Source of the DNA: Polyangiaceae bacterium | GTDB taxonomy: Bacteria > Myxococcota_A > Polyangia > Polyangiales > Polyangiaceae | Length of the DNA stretch: 48,346 nt | NCBI GenBank assembly: GCA_020849655.1 | Contig: JADLFU010000131.1 | Span: forward strand, 1 to 48,346 | Direction of reading: 5' to 3' | Shown: positions 1 through 8,525 of the stretch, in pieces | Numbering within the stretch: position 1 is the first letter of the stretch | How the letters are laid out: every line of letters starts with the position of its first letter | Notes under the pieces: generated by a model | Told to the model about the DNA's origin: nothing | Database searches by the model: none | Seen by the model: only the letters and a program-made list of their open reading frames with translations | Made by a program: the position numbers and the translations under genes

Positions 1-325
1 GCCGGGCGCGCGCGGTGGACACGCGCGTCCACCCGGGGAGGGCCGGAGGGTGGTGTCGTGTGCGGCTCACCACGCGCCCGCCAGCATGGACTTCGGTAGC
101 CCGAGGAGCCGGTCTCGGAGCCCGAAGCGACGACGACGCCCGAAAGCCATGCTGAGCTTGCATGCGCCCGCACGTCTGGACAGGCGCGGCTCGGCGTGGG
201 GGCCGCCCTCGACGGTGTTTCTGCCTTGGCCACCGGTCGAAGGGCCTGCCCAGGCCGGCGCCGCGCGCGTGACGATCGCCGGCCGGGGCGCGCGCAGGGC
301 CCTCACGACCTGCCCGGCGCCCCCC
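1..325. other. left-edge stretch without a convincing gene
   Basis: No open frame here has a recognisable domain, signal peptide or credible ribosome site. A 27-codon minus-strand frame (ATG near 147, stop near 67) is Arg-rich and unlike anything I recognise. The only structured item is the inverted repeat at 14-33. This stretch lies downstream of the heme A synthase stop, so it may simply be its 3' flank. Confidence 0.5.
14..33. terminator. possible hairpin (7-bp stem, 6-nt loop)
   Basis: GGTGGAC at 14-20 pairs with GTCCACC at 27-33 around a 6-nt loop. No T-run follows on either strand, so it is at best a weak terminator-like hairpin. It could serve a gene to the left of the window. Confidence 0.3.
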
Positions 326-1318
326 CTACGCGCGGTCCGGGCCACGCGCGAGCGCGGTGGCGAGGCCGAGCACGAGCAGCGCTGTCGCCTGATGCACGCC
401 CGCGAACCTGACGTCGACGTGCGAGACGACGACGAGCGCGCCGAGCGACGCCTGCGCGAGCACGGCGACGACGAGCGCGCGGGAGGCCTTGCGCTGCCAA
501 GCGCCCGCGCGCCGCGCGTCGACCGCCGCGAAGATCGCGACGAGCAGCGTGGTGAGCGCGAGCACGCGGTGCGCGAACTGCGCGGTGAACCCGTCGGAGA
601 CGGGGCTCGCGAGCGGCCACGGCACCCACGCGCCGTGCATCGTGGGGAAGGTCGCGCACGCGAGCCCCCCGTGCAGCCCCGCGACGAACGCGCCCCACGT
701 CACGGTCGTGAACACCGCGACGAGCGCGGCCACGGCGCGCGCGGGGGGTCGGCCGCCGCCGCGCGAGACGCCGAGCGCGCCGAGCGCCGCGTCGAGCAAC
801 AGCGCGAACAGCGAGAGCGCGAGCACGAGGTGCACGGCGAGCCGCAGGTGGCTGACCCGCGGCACGTCCACCAGCCCGCTCTTGACCATCAGCCAGCCAG
901 CCAACCCCTGCACGAGCACGAGCACCCCCGCGAGCACCCCCGCGCGCCGCGTCTCCGGCGAGAGGCGGCGCCTCCACGCGAACCACGCGAGCGGCGCGAG
1001 GATCGCGAGGCCCGTCACGCGCCCGAGCAGCCGGTGTGCCCACTCGACCCAGAAGATGGATTTGTAAGCTTCCAGCGTGATCCCCTGCGTGACGAGCCGG
1101 TGCTCGGGCGACGCCTGGTAGCGCGCGAGCTCGGCGGCCCAGGCGGCGTCGGTGAGCGGAGGCAGCACGCCCGTGACCGGGCGCCACTCGACGATGGAGA
1201 GACCGGAGCGCGTGAGGCGCGTGATCCCGCCGACCACCACCATCGCCGCGACGAGCGCGGCGCACGCGAGCAGCCACGCGGCGACGGCCCGGTCCGCGCG
1301 CGGGGCGGGAGACGACAT
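326..1318 (-). CDS. ctaA: heme A synthase, Cox15/CtaA family
   Basis: Polytopic inner-membrane protein of 330 aa that converts heme O to heme A for aa3-type cytochrome oxidase. It shows about eight hydrophobic segments and the family landmarks: a GLSIVEW...PP stretch after TM1, and helix His residues in WAHRLLGR, HLRLAVHL, QFAHRVLAL and GVHQATAL, which in this family ligate heme. I chose the ATG at 1318 because the membrane domain starts soon after it; an in-frame ATG at 1366 would add 16 residues without homology. It follows the PDZ-thioredoxin gene on the same strand (stop at 1377), so the two are probably co-transcribed. Heme O synthase (ctaB) and oxidase subunits are not in the window. 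Confidence 0.9.
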   Translation of the reverse strand: MSSPAPRADRAVAAWLLACAALVAAMVVVGGITRLTRSGLSIVEWRPVTGVLPPLTDAAWAAELARYQASPEHRLVTQGITLEAYKSIFWVEWAHRLLGRVTGLAILAPLAWFAWRRRLSPETRRAGVLAGVLVLVQGLAGWLMVKSGLVDVPRVSHLRLAVHLVLALSLFALLLDAALGALGVSRGGGRPPARAVAALVAVFTTVTWGAFVAGLHGGLACATFPTMHGAWVPWPLASPVSDGFTAQFAHRVLALTTLLVAIFAAVDARRAGAWQRKASRALVVAVLAQASLGALVVVSHVDVRFAGVHQATALLVLGLATALARGPDRA

Positions 1319-1376
1319 GGTCCCACGCTGGGGGCAGAGGTCGGACGCGCCCATGACCGACGTCATCGCCGCGAGC

Positions 1377-2147
1377 TCACTCCGCCGCGAGCTTCGCGAG
1401 GAGCGCCTCGGCGCGGCGGAGCTCGGGCGGATCGAGGCCGACGACGGCGTCGCGCACGACGCCCTTCTTGTCGACGAGGTAGACGGTGGGCACCGCGGGG
1501 CTCTGCCACGCCTCCGAGACGAGGTTCGCCGGGTCGGCCGTCACGGGGAAGGTGAGCTCGAGCTCGTCGGCGAGCTTCGTCGCGGTGTACGGGCCGTCGG
1601 CCGCGACGCCGATCACGCGGGCGCCGATCGCGGAGAACCGCGCGTGCCAGCGGTTCATCAGGGGGGCCTCGACGCGGCAGACCGCGCACCAGCTCGCGAA
1701 GAACACGACGACCGTCGCCTTGCCCGCGAGCTCCTCGGGCACGTCGCCCTGCACGACGGAGACGGGGCGCAGCGATGGGGCCTTCTGGCCGAGGACGTCG
1801 CGCCTGAGGAGCTCGCTGTCTCCGGGGAACACCTCGAGCTTCGCGGCGGCGCGGCGCTCGACGCCCTCACGCCCGAACGACACCGTGAGCTCGTCGCCCG
1901 AGCGGCGGCGGCGCACCTCGCCGGAGACGTCCGTGGCCGCCGAGACGCGCCGCTCTCCGACGCGCAGGAGCACGTCACCCGCGCGCAGGCCCGCTCGCTC
2001 GGCGGGCGATCGGCGCGTCACCTTGCGCACGACGACGTGGTCGTCGACCTCGGTCATCGCCACGCCCAGCCACGCCGGCGCGCCCGCCGCGGTGGCCACG
2101 GTGCTCGCGAGCGCGAAGGCCGCCGCGGCGAGGGTCGTGCTACGCAT
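1377..2147 (-). CDS. secreted PDZ-thioredoxin (TlpA-like) fusion
   Basis: 256-aa exported protein. A cleavable-looking signal peptide occupies residues 1-22. A PDZ-like domain spans about 26-105 (SPAERAGLRAGDVLL). A TlpA/ResA-type thioredoxin domain spans about 120-256 with active site WCAVC (Cys154, Cys157) and a cis-Pro in AVPTVY. Family knowledge suggests a periplasmic thiol reductase; TlpA and ResA proteins often serve cytochrome c or oxidase maturation, which fits heme A synthase downstream and a CXXCH protein divergently upstream. The PDZ may recruit a client (inference). The start at 2147 is set by the signal peptide and lies only 10 bp from the divergent start at 2158. Confidence 0.85.
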   Translation of the reverse strand: MRSTTLAAAAFALASTVATAAGAPAWLGVAMTEVDDHVVVRKVTRRSPAERAGLRAGDVLLRVGERRVSAATDVSGEVRRRRSGDELTVSFGREGVERRAAAKLEVFPGDSELLRRDVLGQKAPSLRPVSVVQGDVPEELAGKATVVVFFASWCAVCRVEAPLMNRWHARFSAIGARVIGVAADGPYTATKLADELELTFPVTADPANLVSEAWQSPAVPTVYLVDKKGVVRDAVVGLDPPELRRAEALLAKLAAE

Positions 2148-2157
2148 CACGCCCTCG

Positions 2158-2832
2158 ATGTTGAAGAAGCGCGCTCTGGTTGTCGAGTCCGCCCTCGCCG
2201 CGGCGTGGCTCGCCGCGTGCGCGTCGACGCCGGACGATCTGCAGCACCCCGGCGTGTCCGATCGCCCGCGAGAGGCCGCGTCTCCTCGCGAATCGGTGCC
2301 CCCGCCCGCGTCGAGCGCGCCGTGGGAGCACGCGGCCGCGCTGCCTGCGCTCGCCTCGATCGACGATCGCGTGCTGCCGTCGCGCGGGCACAACCCGCCG
2401 TTCTGGTCGGGCCACGTGAAGGTCAACGACGCGCTCCTCGCCACGTACCGCGCGCTCGGCCCGGAGAGCGCGGTGCAGGTGGGCGCGATCGCCGTCGAGG
2501 CTCACAAGGACTCGGAGGGCAGGCCAGGCCCCACGTACGCGATGGTGAAGCGCGAGGCCGGGTTCGACACCGCGGGCGGCGACTGGGAGTACCTCGTGCT
2601 CGACGGCGCGGGGCAGGTCGAGCAGCGCGGCGTGATCCCGCTCTGCGCGCGGTGCCACGCCGACGCGGCCGTCGATCACCTGTTCGGTCCGCGCGTCGCC
2701 ACCCGCAAGAAGCTCGGCAACGCGGGCGACGGCAAGGTCGACTCCGCCGGCACCGACGACGAGCCCGCCGCCGAGGAGGTCCCGAGCGGCAAGCTGCCCG
2801 TCCGCGCGCCCACGAAGAAGCGGCGCAGGTAG
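2158..2832 (+). CDS. cytochrome P460-like lipoprotein
   Basis: 224 aa. The signal peptide ends in a lipobox LAAC with Cys21, so this is a predicted lipoprotein. Residues 80-180 resemble the cytochrome P460 family: a YAMVKREAGFDTAGGDWEY core and a heme-attachment motif CARCH at 163-167. Members bind heme c in the periplasm, some acting on hydroxylamine or NO; the substrate here is unknown. The Pro/Ala/Ser-rich linker at 30-60 and the basic C-terminus (KKRRR) look unstructured. The gene is head to head with the PDZ-thioredoxin gene, a plausible partner in reducing the CXXCH cysteines before heme attachment (inference). Confidence 0.75.
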   Translation: MLKKRALVVESALAAAWLAACASTPDDLQHPGVSDRPREAASPRESVPPPASSAPWEHAAALPALASIDDRVLPSRGHNPPFWSGHVKVNDALLATYRALGPESAVQVGAIAVEAHKDSEGRPGPTYAMVKREAGFDTAGGDWEYLVLDGAGQVEQRGVIPLCARCHADAAVDHLFGPRVATRKKLGNAGDGKVDSAGTDDEPAAEEVPSGKLPVRAPTKKRRR

Positions 2833-2851
2833 CGCGAGGCGCGCGTTCAGC

Positions 2852-3520
2852 TCAGCCGGGGCGGCGCACGCGCACGACGCCGGGCTCGGCGGGCTCGGTC
2901 GTCTCGGCCGGAGCGGCGGGACGCGCGACCTCGCCAGCGGCCACGAGGCGCGCCTCGGACGCGATCCGGCCCACGCGCCTGTCGTGCGGGAGCGCGGGGA
3001 TCTCCGCGAGGATCTGCAGCTCGTACACGACCGCGATCGACTCGGCGTCGGGGTGGGACGACAGCAGCCTGTCGTAGTAGCCGCCGCCGTAGCCGAGGCG
3101 CCACCCGTCGAGATCGACCGCGAGCGCGGGCACGAGGATCAGATCGGGGGTCGCGGCGGGCGCGTCGCTCGCGGGCTCGAGCGCGCCGATCGGCGTCTCG
3201 ACCAGGCTCGCGTCGTCGTCGACCGCGCGGAAGCACGGCGGCGCCGCGCCGTCGCCGATCCACGGGTACGCGACGCGCTTGCCCCGCGCGCGGGCCTCCG
3301 CGACGAGCGCGCGCAGATCGATCTCGCGGCGCCTCAGCATCGGGTGGAACACGGCGACGCAGGCCGCCCGCGCGAACGAGTCGCTCGCGATCACGCGCGC
3401 GACGATCGCGGCCGATCTCGCGGCGGCGCCCTCCTCGGTGAGCGTCTTGCGCAGGCCCATCAGGCGCTTGCGGAGCTCCCTTTTCGCGGTGAGGCGCAGC
3501 GAGGTCTCGAGGTCGTCCAT
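2852..3520 (-). CDS. fau: 5-formyltetrahydrofolate cyclo-ligase
   Basis: 222 aa. Converts 5-formyl-THF to 5,10-methenyl-THF using ATP. Family landmarks are the basic N-terminus KRELRKRLMGLRK, the segment around PWIGDG, and the signature GYGGGYYDRLL that binds nucleotide and folate. A Pro/Ala/Glu-rich tail of about 30 aa extends past the usual end (YELQ...LPHDRRV then variable). It converges with the P460 gene (19 bp) and diverges from the aminotransferase gene across 65 bp that should hold both promoters. No 6S-like RNA is evident upstream, although in some proteobacteria the small RNA gene sits there. Confidence 0.92.
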   Translation of the reverse strand: MDDLETSLRLTAKRELRKRLMGLRKTLTEEGAAARSAAIVARVIASDSFARAACVAVFHPMLRRREIDLRALVAEARARGKRVAYPWIGDGAAPPCFRAVDDDASLVETPIGALEPASDAPAATPDLILVPALAVDLDGWRLGYGGGYYDRLLSSHPDAESIAVVYELQILAEIPALPHDRRVGRIASEARLVAAGEVARPAAPAETTEPAEPGVVRVRRPG

Positions 3521-3585
3521 CTCTCCGTCGCACCCTCGCGCGTCCCGGGCGCGCCGTCGACGCGAGACCGCCGTAGCCTCTCGGC

Positions 3586-4746
3586 GTGGCCTCCGACGTC
3601 TTCGCGCTCGATCCCTCGCTCACCCACCTGAACCACGGCAGCTACGGCGCGTGCCCGCGCGAGGTGCTCGCGCACCAGGCGGCGCTGCGGGCGCGGCTCG
3701 AGGCTGCGCCGACGCGCTTCTTCTCGCGCGAGTACGAGCCGCTCCTCGACGAGGCGCGCGCGCGCGTCGCGGCGTTCGTCGGCGCGGATCCGGCGGGCCT
3801 CGCCTTCGTGCCGAACGCGACGACGGGCATCGCCTGCGTGCTCGCGAGCGCCTCGCTCGAGGTCGGCGACGAGCTGCTCGTCACGAGCCACGGCTACGGC
3901 GCGTGCAAGAACGCCGCGGCGCACGCGGCGGCGCGGGCGGGCGCGGCGCTGGTCGTCGCGGACGTGCCCTTCCCGGTCGCGTCGGCCGACGAGATCGTGC
4001 TCGCCGTCACGCGCGCTGTCACCCCGCGGACGCGCCTCGCCTTGATCGATCACGTCACGAGCCCGACGGCGCTGGTGTTCCCGATCGAGCGGCTCGTCCG
4101 CGAGCTCCAGGCGCGCGGCGTGGACGTGCTCGTCGACGCGGCGCACGCGGCGGGCCAGGTGCCGCTCGCGCTCGCCGCGCTCGGCGCCGCGTACGCGACG
4201 GGCAACCTGCACAAGTGGACGTGCGCGCCGAAGGGCGCTGCTTTTCTGCACGTCCGCGCCGATCGCCGCGACCGCGTGCGGCCGGTCGTCATCAGCCACG
4301 GCGCGACCGCGCGGCGCGGCGACCGGAGCCGGTTTCACCTCGAGTTCGACTGGACGGGCACGTTCGACCCCTCCGCGTGGCTCGCCGCGCCGCGCGCGCT
4401 CGACGTGATGGCGCGAGAGTTCGGCGGCTGGGACGCCATCCGACGCGACAACCACGCGCTCGCGCAGGAGGGCCGCGCGCTCGTCGCCGACGCGCTCGGC
4501 GTCGCGCCGCCCGCGCCCATGGAGCTGCTGGGAGCGATGGCCTCGCTCGAATTGTTCGATCCGGCTCCCCCGGCGCGCGCGTCGGGCGAGGACGCGCTGC
4601 AGCGCTGGCTGCTCGAGGAGCACCGGATCGAGATCCCGGTGCTCACGCTGGGTGCGCGCCGGCTCCTGCGGCTCTCGGCCCAGCGGTACAACACGCGCGA
4701 GGACTACGAGCGCCTCGCCCGCGCGCTCCGGTCGCGGCCGCGCTGA
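3586..4746 (+). CDS. class V aminotransferase (isopenicillin-N epimerase / cysteine desulfurase-like)
   Basis: 386 aa PLP enzyme starting at GTG 3586. It opens with THLNHGSYGACP, typical of the isopenicillin-N epimerase-like subgroup. PLP-site residues visible are the Asp/His pair in VLVDAAHAAG (184, 187) and the Schiff-base Lys210 in ATGNLHKW. The C-terminal small domain ends in LRLSAQRYNTREDYERL, as expected for this fold. True substrates in this subgroup vary widely (epimerisation, desulfuration, lyase reactions), so no specific reaction is assigned. It is likely monocistronic: the next gene is convergent 4 bp away. Confidence 0.85.
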   Translation: MASDVFALDPSLTHLNHGSYGACPREVLAHQAALRARLEAAPTRFFSREYEPLLDEARARVAAFVGADPAGLAFVPNATTGIACVLASASLEVGDELLVTSHGYGACKNAAAHAAARAGAALVVADVPFPVASADEIVLAVTRAVTPRTRLALIDHVTSPTALVFPIERLVRELQARGVDVLVDAAHAAGQVPLALAALGAAYATGNLHKWTCAPKGAAFLHVRADRRDRVRPVVISHGATARRGDRSRFHLEFDWTGTFDPSAWLAAPRALDVMAREFGGWDAIRRDNHALAQEGRALVADALGVAPPAPMELLGAMASLELFDPAPPARASGEDALQRWLLEEHRIEIPVLTLGARRLLRLSAQRYNTREDYERLARALRSRPR

Positions 4747-4750
4747 CGCG

Positions 4751-6067
4751 TCACGGCTCTCGCAGGAGCGCGAGGCCGTCCTGGGTGCCGGCCGCGTCGG
4801 CGGCGACGAACAGGAGCTCCGCCGCGCCGTCGCGCACCCGCACCGAGGGCGCGCGCTCGCCGAGGTACGTGCGGAGGTTCGCGCGGCGGGCGACGAGCAG
4901 GTGCGCCGCGGCGTCGAGGCGCGCGCCGTCGGGCGTCGCGAAGAGGGCGACGCTGTCGTTCTCGTCGGCGGGCAGCGACGTGCCGTGCTCGATGGCGGGC
5001 TCGCCCTCGACGCCGCGCACGGTCACGTAGATGAGCAGCACGTCCCTCGCGAGCAGCGCGGGCGAGGACAGCCGCGACACGGCTCGAGCCCCCCTCACGT
5101 CCGCGCGGCGGATGGCGGGCAGCGCGGCGGGCGCGAGCGCGCCGTCGATGATCTTGCCGAACCGGATCTCCTCGCCGCGCCACGCCCACGCGAGCCACGT
5201 CTCGCCGCGGAACACCGCCACCGCGGGCGCCTCGACGCCGTCGTCGACGAGCAGCGGCGTCGGCGCCTCGAGCTCGCGGGCCGCCGGGTCGCGCGCGCGC
5301 CTGAGGTCGAGGCCGCTCGCGTCCTCGCGGGCCGTGACGACGGCGGAGACCCCCGCGCCGCCCGGCACGACGGCGGGCGCGCGCGCGCCGACCACGAGCG
5401 CGTCCGCGTCGAGCGACAGCCGCAGCGGCGAGGTGAAGACGGCGCGACGCACCTCGCGCCCGGCGGCGCCCGTGACCTCGACGAGCACGGCGTCGTCGGG
5501 GGTGCCGAGCCAGTCAGGCTCGTCGAGCGCGAGCGGCGCGCGCGCGGGCCGGCACGTCCGCGCGCCCGGGCAGCCGGCCGCCGCGCACGTCGCGGCGAGG
5601 CACACGCCGTCGAGCGTGTCGCACGTCGCCCCGGCGGCGCAGTCCGCGTGCGCGGCGCACGGGCGTCGACAGGCGCCCTTGTCGCACCGCTCGCCCGGCG
5701 CGCAGCCGGCGTCGGCCTGGCAGCCCCTCGCGCACGCGCCGCCCCTGCAGAGCTCTCCCTCCTCGCAGTCGCGCTCCGTCACGCAGGCGGGCACGACGCA
5801 CGCGCCGCAGACGCACCTGCCCCCGCGATCGCAGGCGGCGGTCGACGAGCACGGCGGGGGCGGGCCATCCACGCAGAGCCCGAGCGCGCCGGCGCCGTCG
5901 CTCGCGGGCACGACACGCGCGCCCTCGGCGCACACCTCCACCGCGCCCGCGTCGAAGAACGGGCCCTTGCCCGGATCGACGCGCGGCGTGAGCGAAGGCT
6001 CGCCAGGGAGGCCGCAGGCGCTCGCCGACGCGAGCGCGACCAGCGCGAGGAGCGCGCGCGGGCTCAC
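4751..6067 (-). CDS. Cys-rich lipoprotein with Dickkopf/EGF-like cysteine repeats
   Basis: 438 aa starting at GTG 6067, which overlaps the preceding stop as GTGA. The signal peptide ends in SASAC, so a lipoprotein is predicted. Residues about 45-160 hold at least five short cysteine modules of the form C-x-x-D/E-x-x-C-x-x-G-x-C, typical of extracellular repeats common in Polyangia. The remaining part, about 170-438, has alternating beta-like segments with Trp and acidic residues and may be a propeller-like domain; this is uncertain. It is the last gene of the accC-barrel-barrel chain, suggesting a surface or periplasmic partner of the barrels. Confidence 0.75.
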   Translation of the reverse strand: MSPRALLALVALASASACGLPGEPSLTPRVDPGKGPFFDAGAVEVCAEGARVVPASDGAGALGLCVDGPPPPCSSTAACDRGGRCVCGACVVPACVTERDCEEGELCRGGACARGCQADAGCAPGERCDKGACRRPCAAHADCAAGATCDTLDGVCLAATCAAAGCPGARTCRPARAPLALDEPDWLGTPDDAVLVEVTGAAGREVRRAVFTSPLRLSLDADALVVGARAPAVVPGGAGVSAVVTAREDASGLDLRRARDPAARELEAPTPLLVDDGVEAPAVAVFRGETWLAWAWRGEEIRFGKIIDGALAPAALPAIRRADVRGARAVSRLSSPALLARDVLLIYVTVRGVEGEPAIEHGTSLPADENDSVALFATPDGARLDAAAHLLVARRANLRTYLGERAPSVRVRDGAAELLFVAADAAGTQDGLALLREP

Positions 6068-7326
6068 GGCAGGGCCCCCCGGAGCGACGCGCCGGCGATC
6101 CACGCGTCCCCGCGCGCGATCGCCCCCGAGAACGGCCTCGTCGCGTCGCTCGTCGACAGCCGCTGCGACCACAGGTGGTGCCACGCCGCGAAGGCGTCGA
6201 GCTTCGCCTCCACGCCCGCCGCGCGCGGGAGCGCGACGCCGCCGCCGAGCGAGAGCGCGGTGCGGGTGGGGTCGATCACGTCCGTCGGCGCGCCAGGGCT
6301 GGCGGACGGCTCGAGCGCGGCCCCGACGCGCGCGCTCCACCACGCCCGATCGAGCGACAGGCCGAGCCGCGGCGTCACCGTGTCTCGCAACCTCGGGCGC
6401 GACGCGACGCCCGACGGCGTGTACGGCTCGAGGCCCAGCCGCACGTCGATCGCGAGCGAGGCCGCGACGGGCGGCGCGGCGCTCCAGCGCGTGTAGTCGA
6501 CCGCGGTCGTCAGCGTCCACGCGCCCGCGCGGGCCCGCGACGCGAGGGTGAGCGCCGCGGGATCGTAGGCGACCACGCCGTCCACGCGCACCGTGGTCAC
6601 GCCGTTCAGCGGGTTGTCATGAAAGCTCACCGTGGCGGTCGTCGGCAGCGCGACCGGGATCGACGTCGCGCCCCGGTAGCGCGCCGCGAGCGCGACGGGT
6701 CCCCGCTCCCACGAGGCCCCTACGATGGGAGCGGCGCGGTACGCGAGCTCCACGTCGGCCGCGCCGTCCGCGTGCGGGCCGCGCTCGTCCTGCGGCAGCG
6801 AGAGATCGACGCCGCGCCCGCCGCTCGACGCGCTCACCGACGCGCCGAGCGCGAGGCCGACGCCCGACGCGCGGTGCGACACGGCCGCGACCCCGTCGAA
6901 GGTTGCGCGCTCGCTGCCCGCGTCCCACCGCAGCCAGACGGGCTCGCTCCGCGGCCGGAACGCGAGCCACGCGGCGCCGCCGTCGGGCAGGTGCATCGAC
7001 GCGGCGACGCCTAGGTCGACCGGTCCCACGCGGCGCGCGAGCTGCAGATCGAGATCGACGCCGCGGTGATCGAGCAGCCCCGCCGGCGCGCCGCCGAGGG
7101 TCATCCGGGTGTGCGCGACGCGGTATCCGAGCTGCGCGCGCAGGCCCGGAGAAGAAGCGCGGGTCGGCCCGGCGACGGCGGCGACGGTGGGATCGGCGTC
7201 GGCCACGTCGCTCGCCGCGAGCGCGCCGCTCCTCGCGCCCCGGCCGAACAGCGCGTCGTCTCGGGCGTCGGCCGCGGTCGCCCACGCGAGCGCCGCGAGC
7301 AGGACTCGACGCGCGCGCGACGTCAT
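6064..7326 (-). CDS. outer-membrane barrel, OmpP1/FadL-like (second copy)
   Basis: 420 aa. Signal peptide at residues 1-22 (Ala-rich, ending ADA). The body is a run of amphipathic beta strands; the stretch DYTRWSAAPPVAAS resembles the FadL/OmpP1 barrel motif. FadL proteins admit long-chain fatty acids or other hydrophobic compounds through the outer membrane. The start ATG 7326 overlaps the upstream stop (ATGA) and the stop overlaps the downstream lipoprotein start (GTGA), so translation of all three is probably coupled. It is related in layout to the preceding barrel and may be a diverged paralogue. Confidence 0.7.
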   Translation of the reverse strand: MTSRARRVLLAALAWATAADARDDALFGRGARSGALAASDVADADPTVAAVAGPTRASSPGLRAQLGYRVAHTRMTLGGAPAGLLDHRGVDLDLQLARRVGPVDLGVAASMHLPDGGAAWLAFRPRSEPVWLRWDAGSERATFDGVAAVSHRASGVGLALGASVSASSGGRGVDLSLPQDERGPHADGAADVELAYRAAPIVGASWERGPVALAARYRGATSIPVALPTTATVSFHDNPLNGVTTVRVDGVVAYDPAALTLASRARAGAWTLTTAVDYTRWSAAPPVAASLAIDVRLGLEPYTPSGVASRPRLRDTVTPRLGLSLDRAWWSARVGAALEPSASPGAPTDVIDPTRTALSLGGGVALPRAAGVEAKLDAFAAWHHLWSQRLSTSDATRPFSGAIARGDAWIAGASLRGALP

Positions 7327-8525
7327 CGCGGCGTCCCCACCGTCAGCGACGTCGCGACGAGCAGGCCGCCCGCCCGCGCGCCGGGGCCGACCGCGCGCGC
7401 GACCGTCGTCGCGGCGACGGACGTGACCGACGCGCCCAGCTCGACGCGCGCGCCGAACACCTCCCGCCCCAGGCCCGCGCCGACGCGCCGCTTCGCGCCG
7501 TCCGTCAGCCGCGTCGCCACCTGACGCGGGCCCATCATCGACGACTCGAGCCCCAGCCCCAGCCTGAGCGTCGTCGCGCCGACCAGCGCGGTCGCGCCGA
7601 CGCCGACCGACCACGTGTCGCGGTAGGTAGCGCCCGACGGCGGCGTGCGCGCGTCGACCCCCGGCAGCGTCGCCGCGACGAGCAGCCCCGGCCCCTCGTA
7701 GGCCGAGAACGCGTGGTGCCCCACGTCGAGCTCGAGCTCGAGCGCGCGCCGTCGCCACGCCGCCGCCATGACCACCTCGCGCGGATCGAACAGCGCCTGG
7801 CGCGCGGTGGTCTGCGCCTCGAGCGGCACGCCCGCGACGTCGGCGCGCGTCGAGACGAGCAGCGGCACGGCGAAGCGCCCGCGCACCACGAGGCCGAGCG
7901 AGAGCGCGCGCGTCGGGCGCGCCTGCACGCCGACGATGGGCCGCACGACCGCCGGCGTGCGCGCGTCGATGCGCGGCTCCGGCGCGCCGCTCCGGCCGAC
8001 GCTCGCGTCCACGGCGCCCGAGACCCCCGCGAGCGCGTCGACCGCGACGCCGACGCCGAGCCACGACGCAGGCCGGACCGAGAGCGCGGGGACGACCGAG
8101 AGGCGCTGTGTTCGATTTGTGAAATACGGCTGCGCGCCCGTCGCCTCGTGGGGCAGCAGCACCCGCGCGACGGAGCGCCCCGCGTGGACGCCGAGCCCGA
8201 CGCGGATCCGACCCCGGAGCGCGCCCTCGAGCGGCACGGTCGCGTCGCCGGCGACGACGACGGCCCACGGATCCTCGATGGGGGCGCGCGCGCCGTCGAC
8301 GGTGAGCGCGGCGCCGAGCAGCGTGACGCCCGCGCTCGCGCGATCTCGCTCGCCGAGCGCGACGCCGCCGGGGTTCTCGCGCGCGGCGGCGCCGTCGTCT
8401 CCGCGCGCGACGCGCGCCTGGGCCTCCGCGATCGACGCGGGACCGTGCCCGACGAGCGCCGCCATGTCGGCGCGCGCGTGGCCCGCGAGCGAGAGGACGA
8501 CGCCCGCCGCGAGCCGCGCCCTCAC
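7323..8525 (-). CDS. outer-membrane barrel, OmpP1/FadL-like (first copy)
   Basis: 400 aa starting at GTG 8525. Signal peptide about 1-19 (LAGHARA). Near the mature N-terminus the segment GAAARENPGGVAL matches the FadL-type hatch/plug signature (family consensus of the type AaaenPAglal). Later strands include the FadL-like ELELDVGHHAFSAY segment. Predicted role: outer-membrane passage of hydrophobic compounds. Both ends overlap neighbours by 4 nt. The linkage to a biotin carboxylase suggests uptake plus carboxylation of an acyl substrate (inference). Confidence 0.72.
   Translation of the reverse strand: MRARLAAGVVLSLAGHARADMAALVGHGPASIAEAQARVARGDDGAAARENPGGVALGERDRASAGVTLLGAALTVDGARAPIEDPWAVVVAGDATVPLEGALRGRIRVGLGVHAGRSVARVLLPHEATGAQPYFTNRTQRLSVVPALSVRPASWLGVGVAVDALAGVSGAVDASVGRSGAPEPRIDARTPAVVRPIVGVQARPTRALSLGLVVRGRFAVPLLVSTRADVAGVPLEAQTTARQALFDPREVVMAAAWRRRALELELDVGHHAFSAYEGPGLLVAATLPGVDARTPPSGATYRDTWSVGVGATALVGATTLRLGLGLESSMMGPRQVATRLTDGAKRRVGAGLGREVFGARVELGASVTSVAATTVARAVGPGARAGGLLVATSLTVGTPR

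Noticed and set aside
67-147. 27-residue minus-strand frame at the left edge
   Set aside because: Basic and amphipathic by chance composition; no ribosome site or homologue known to me.
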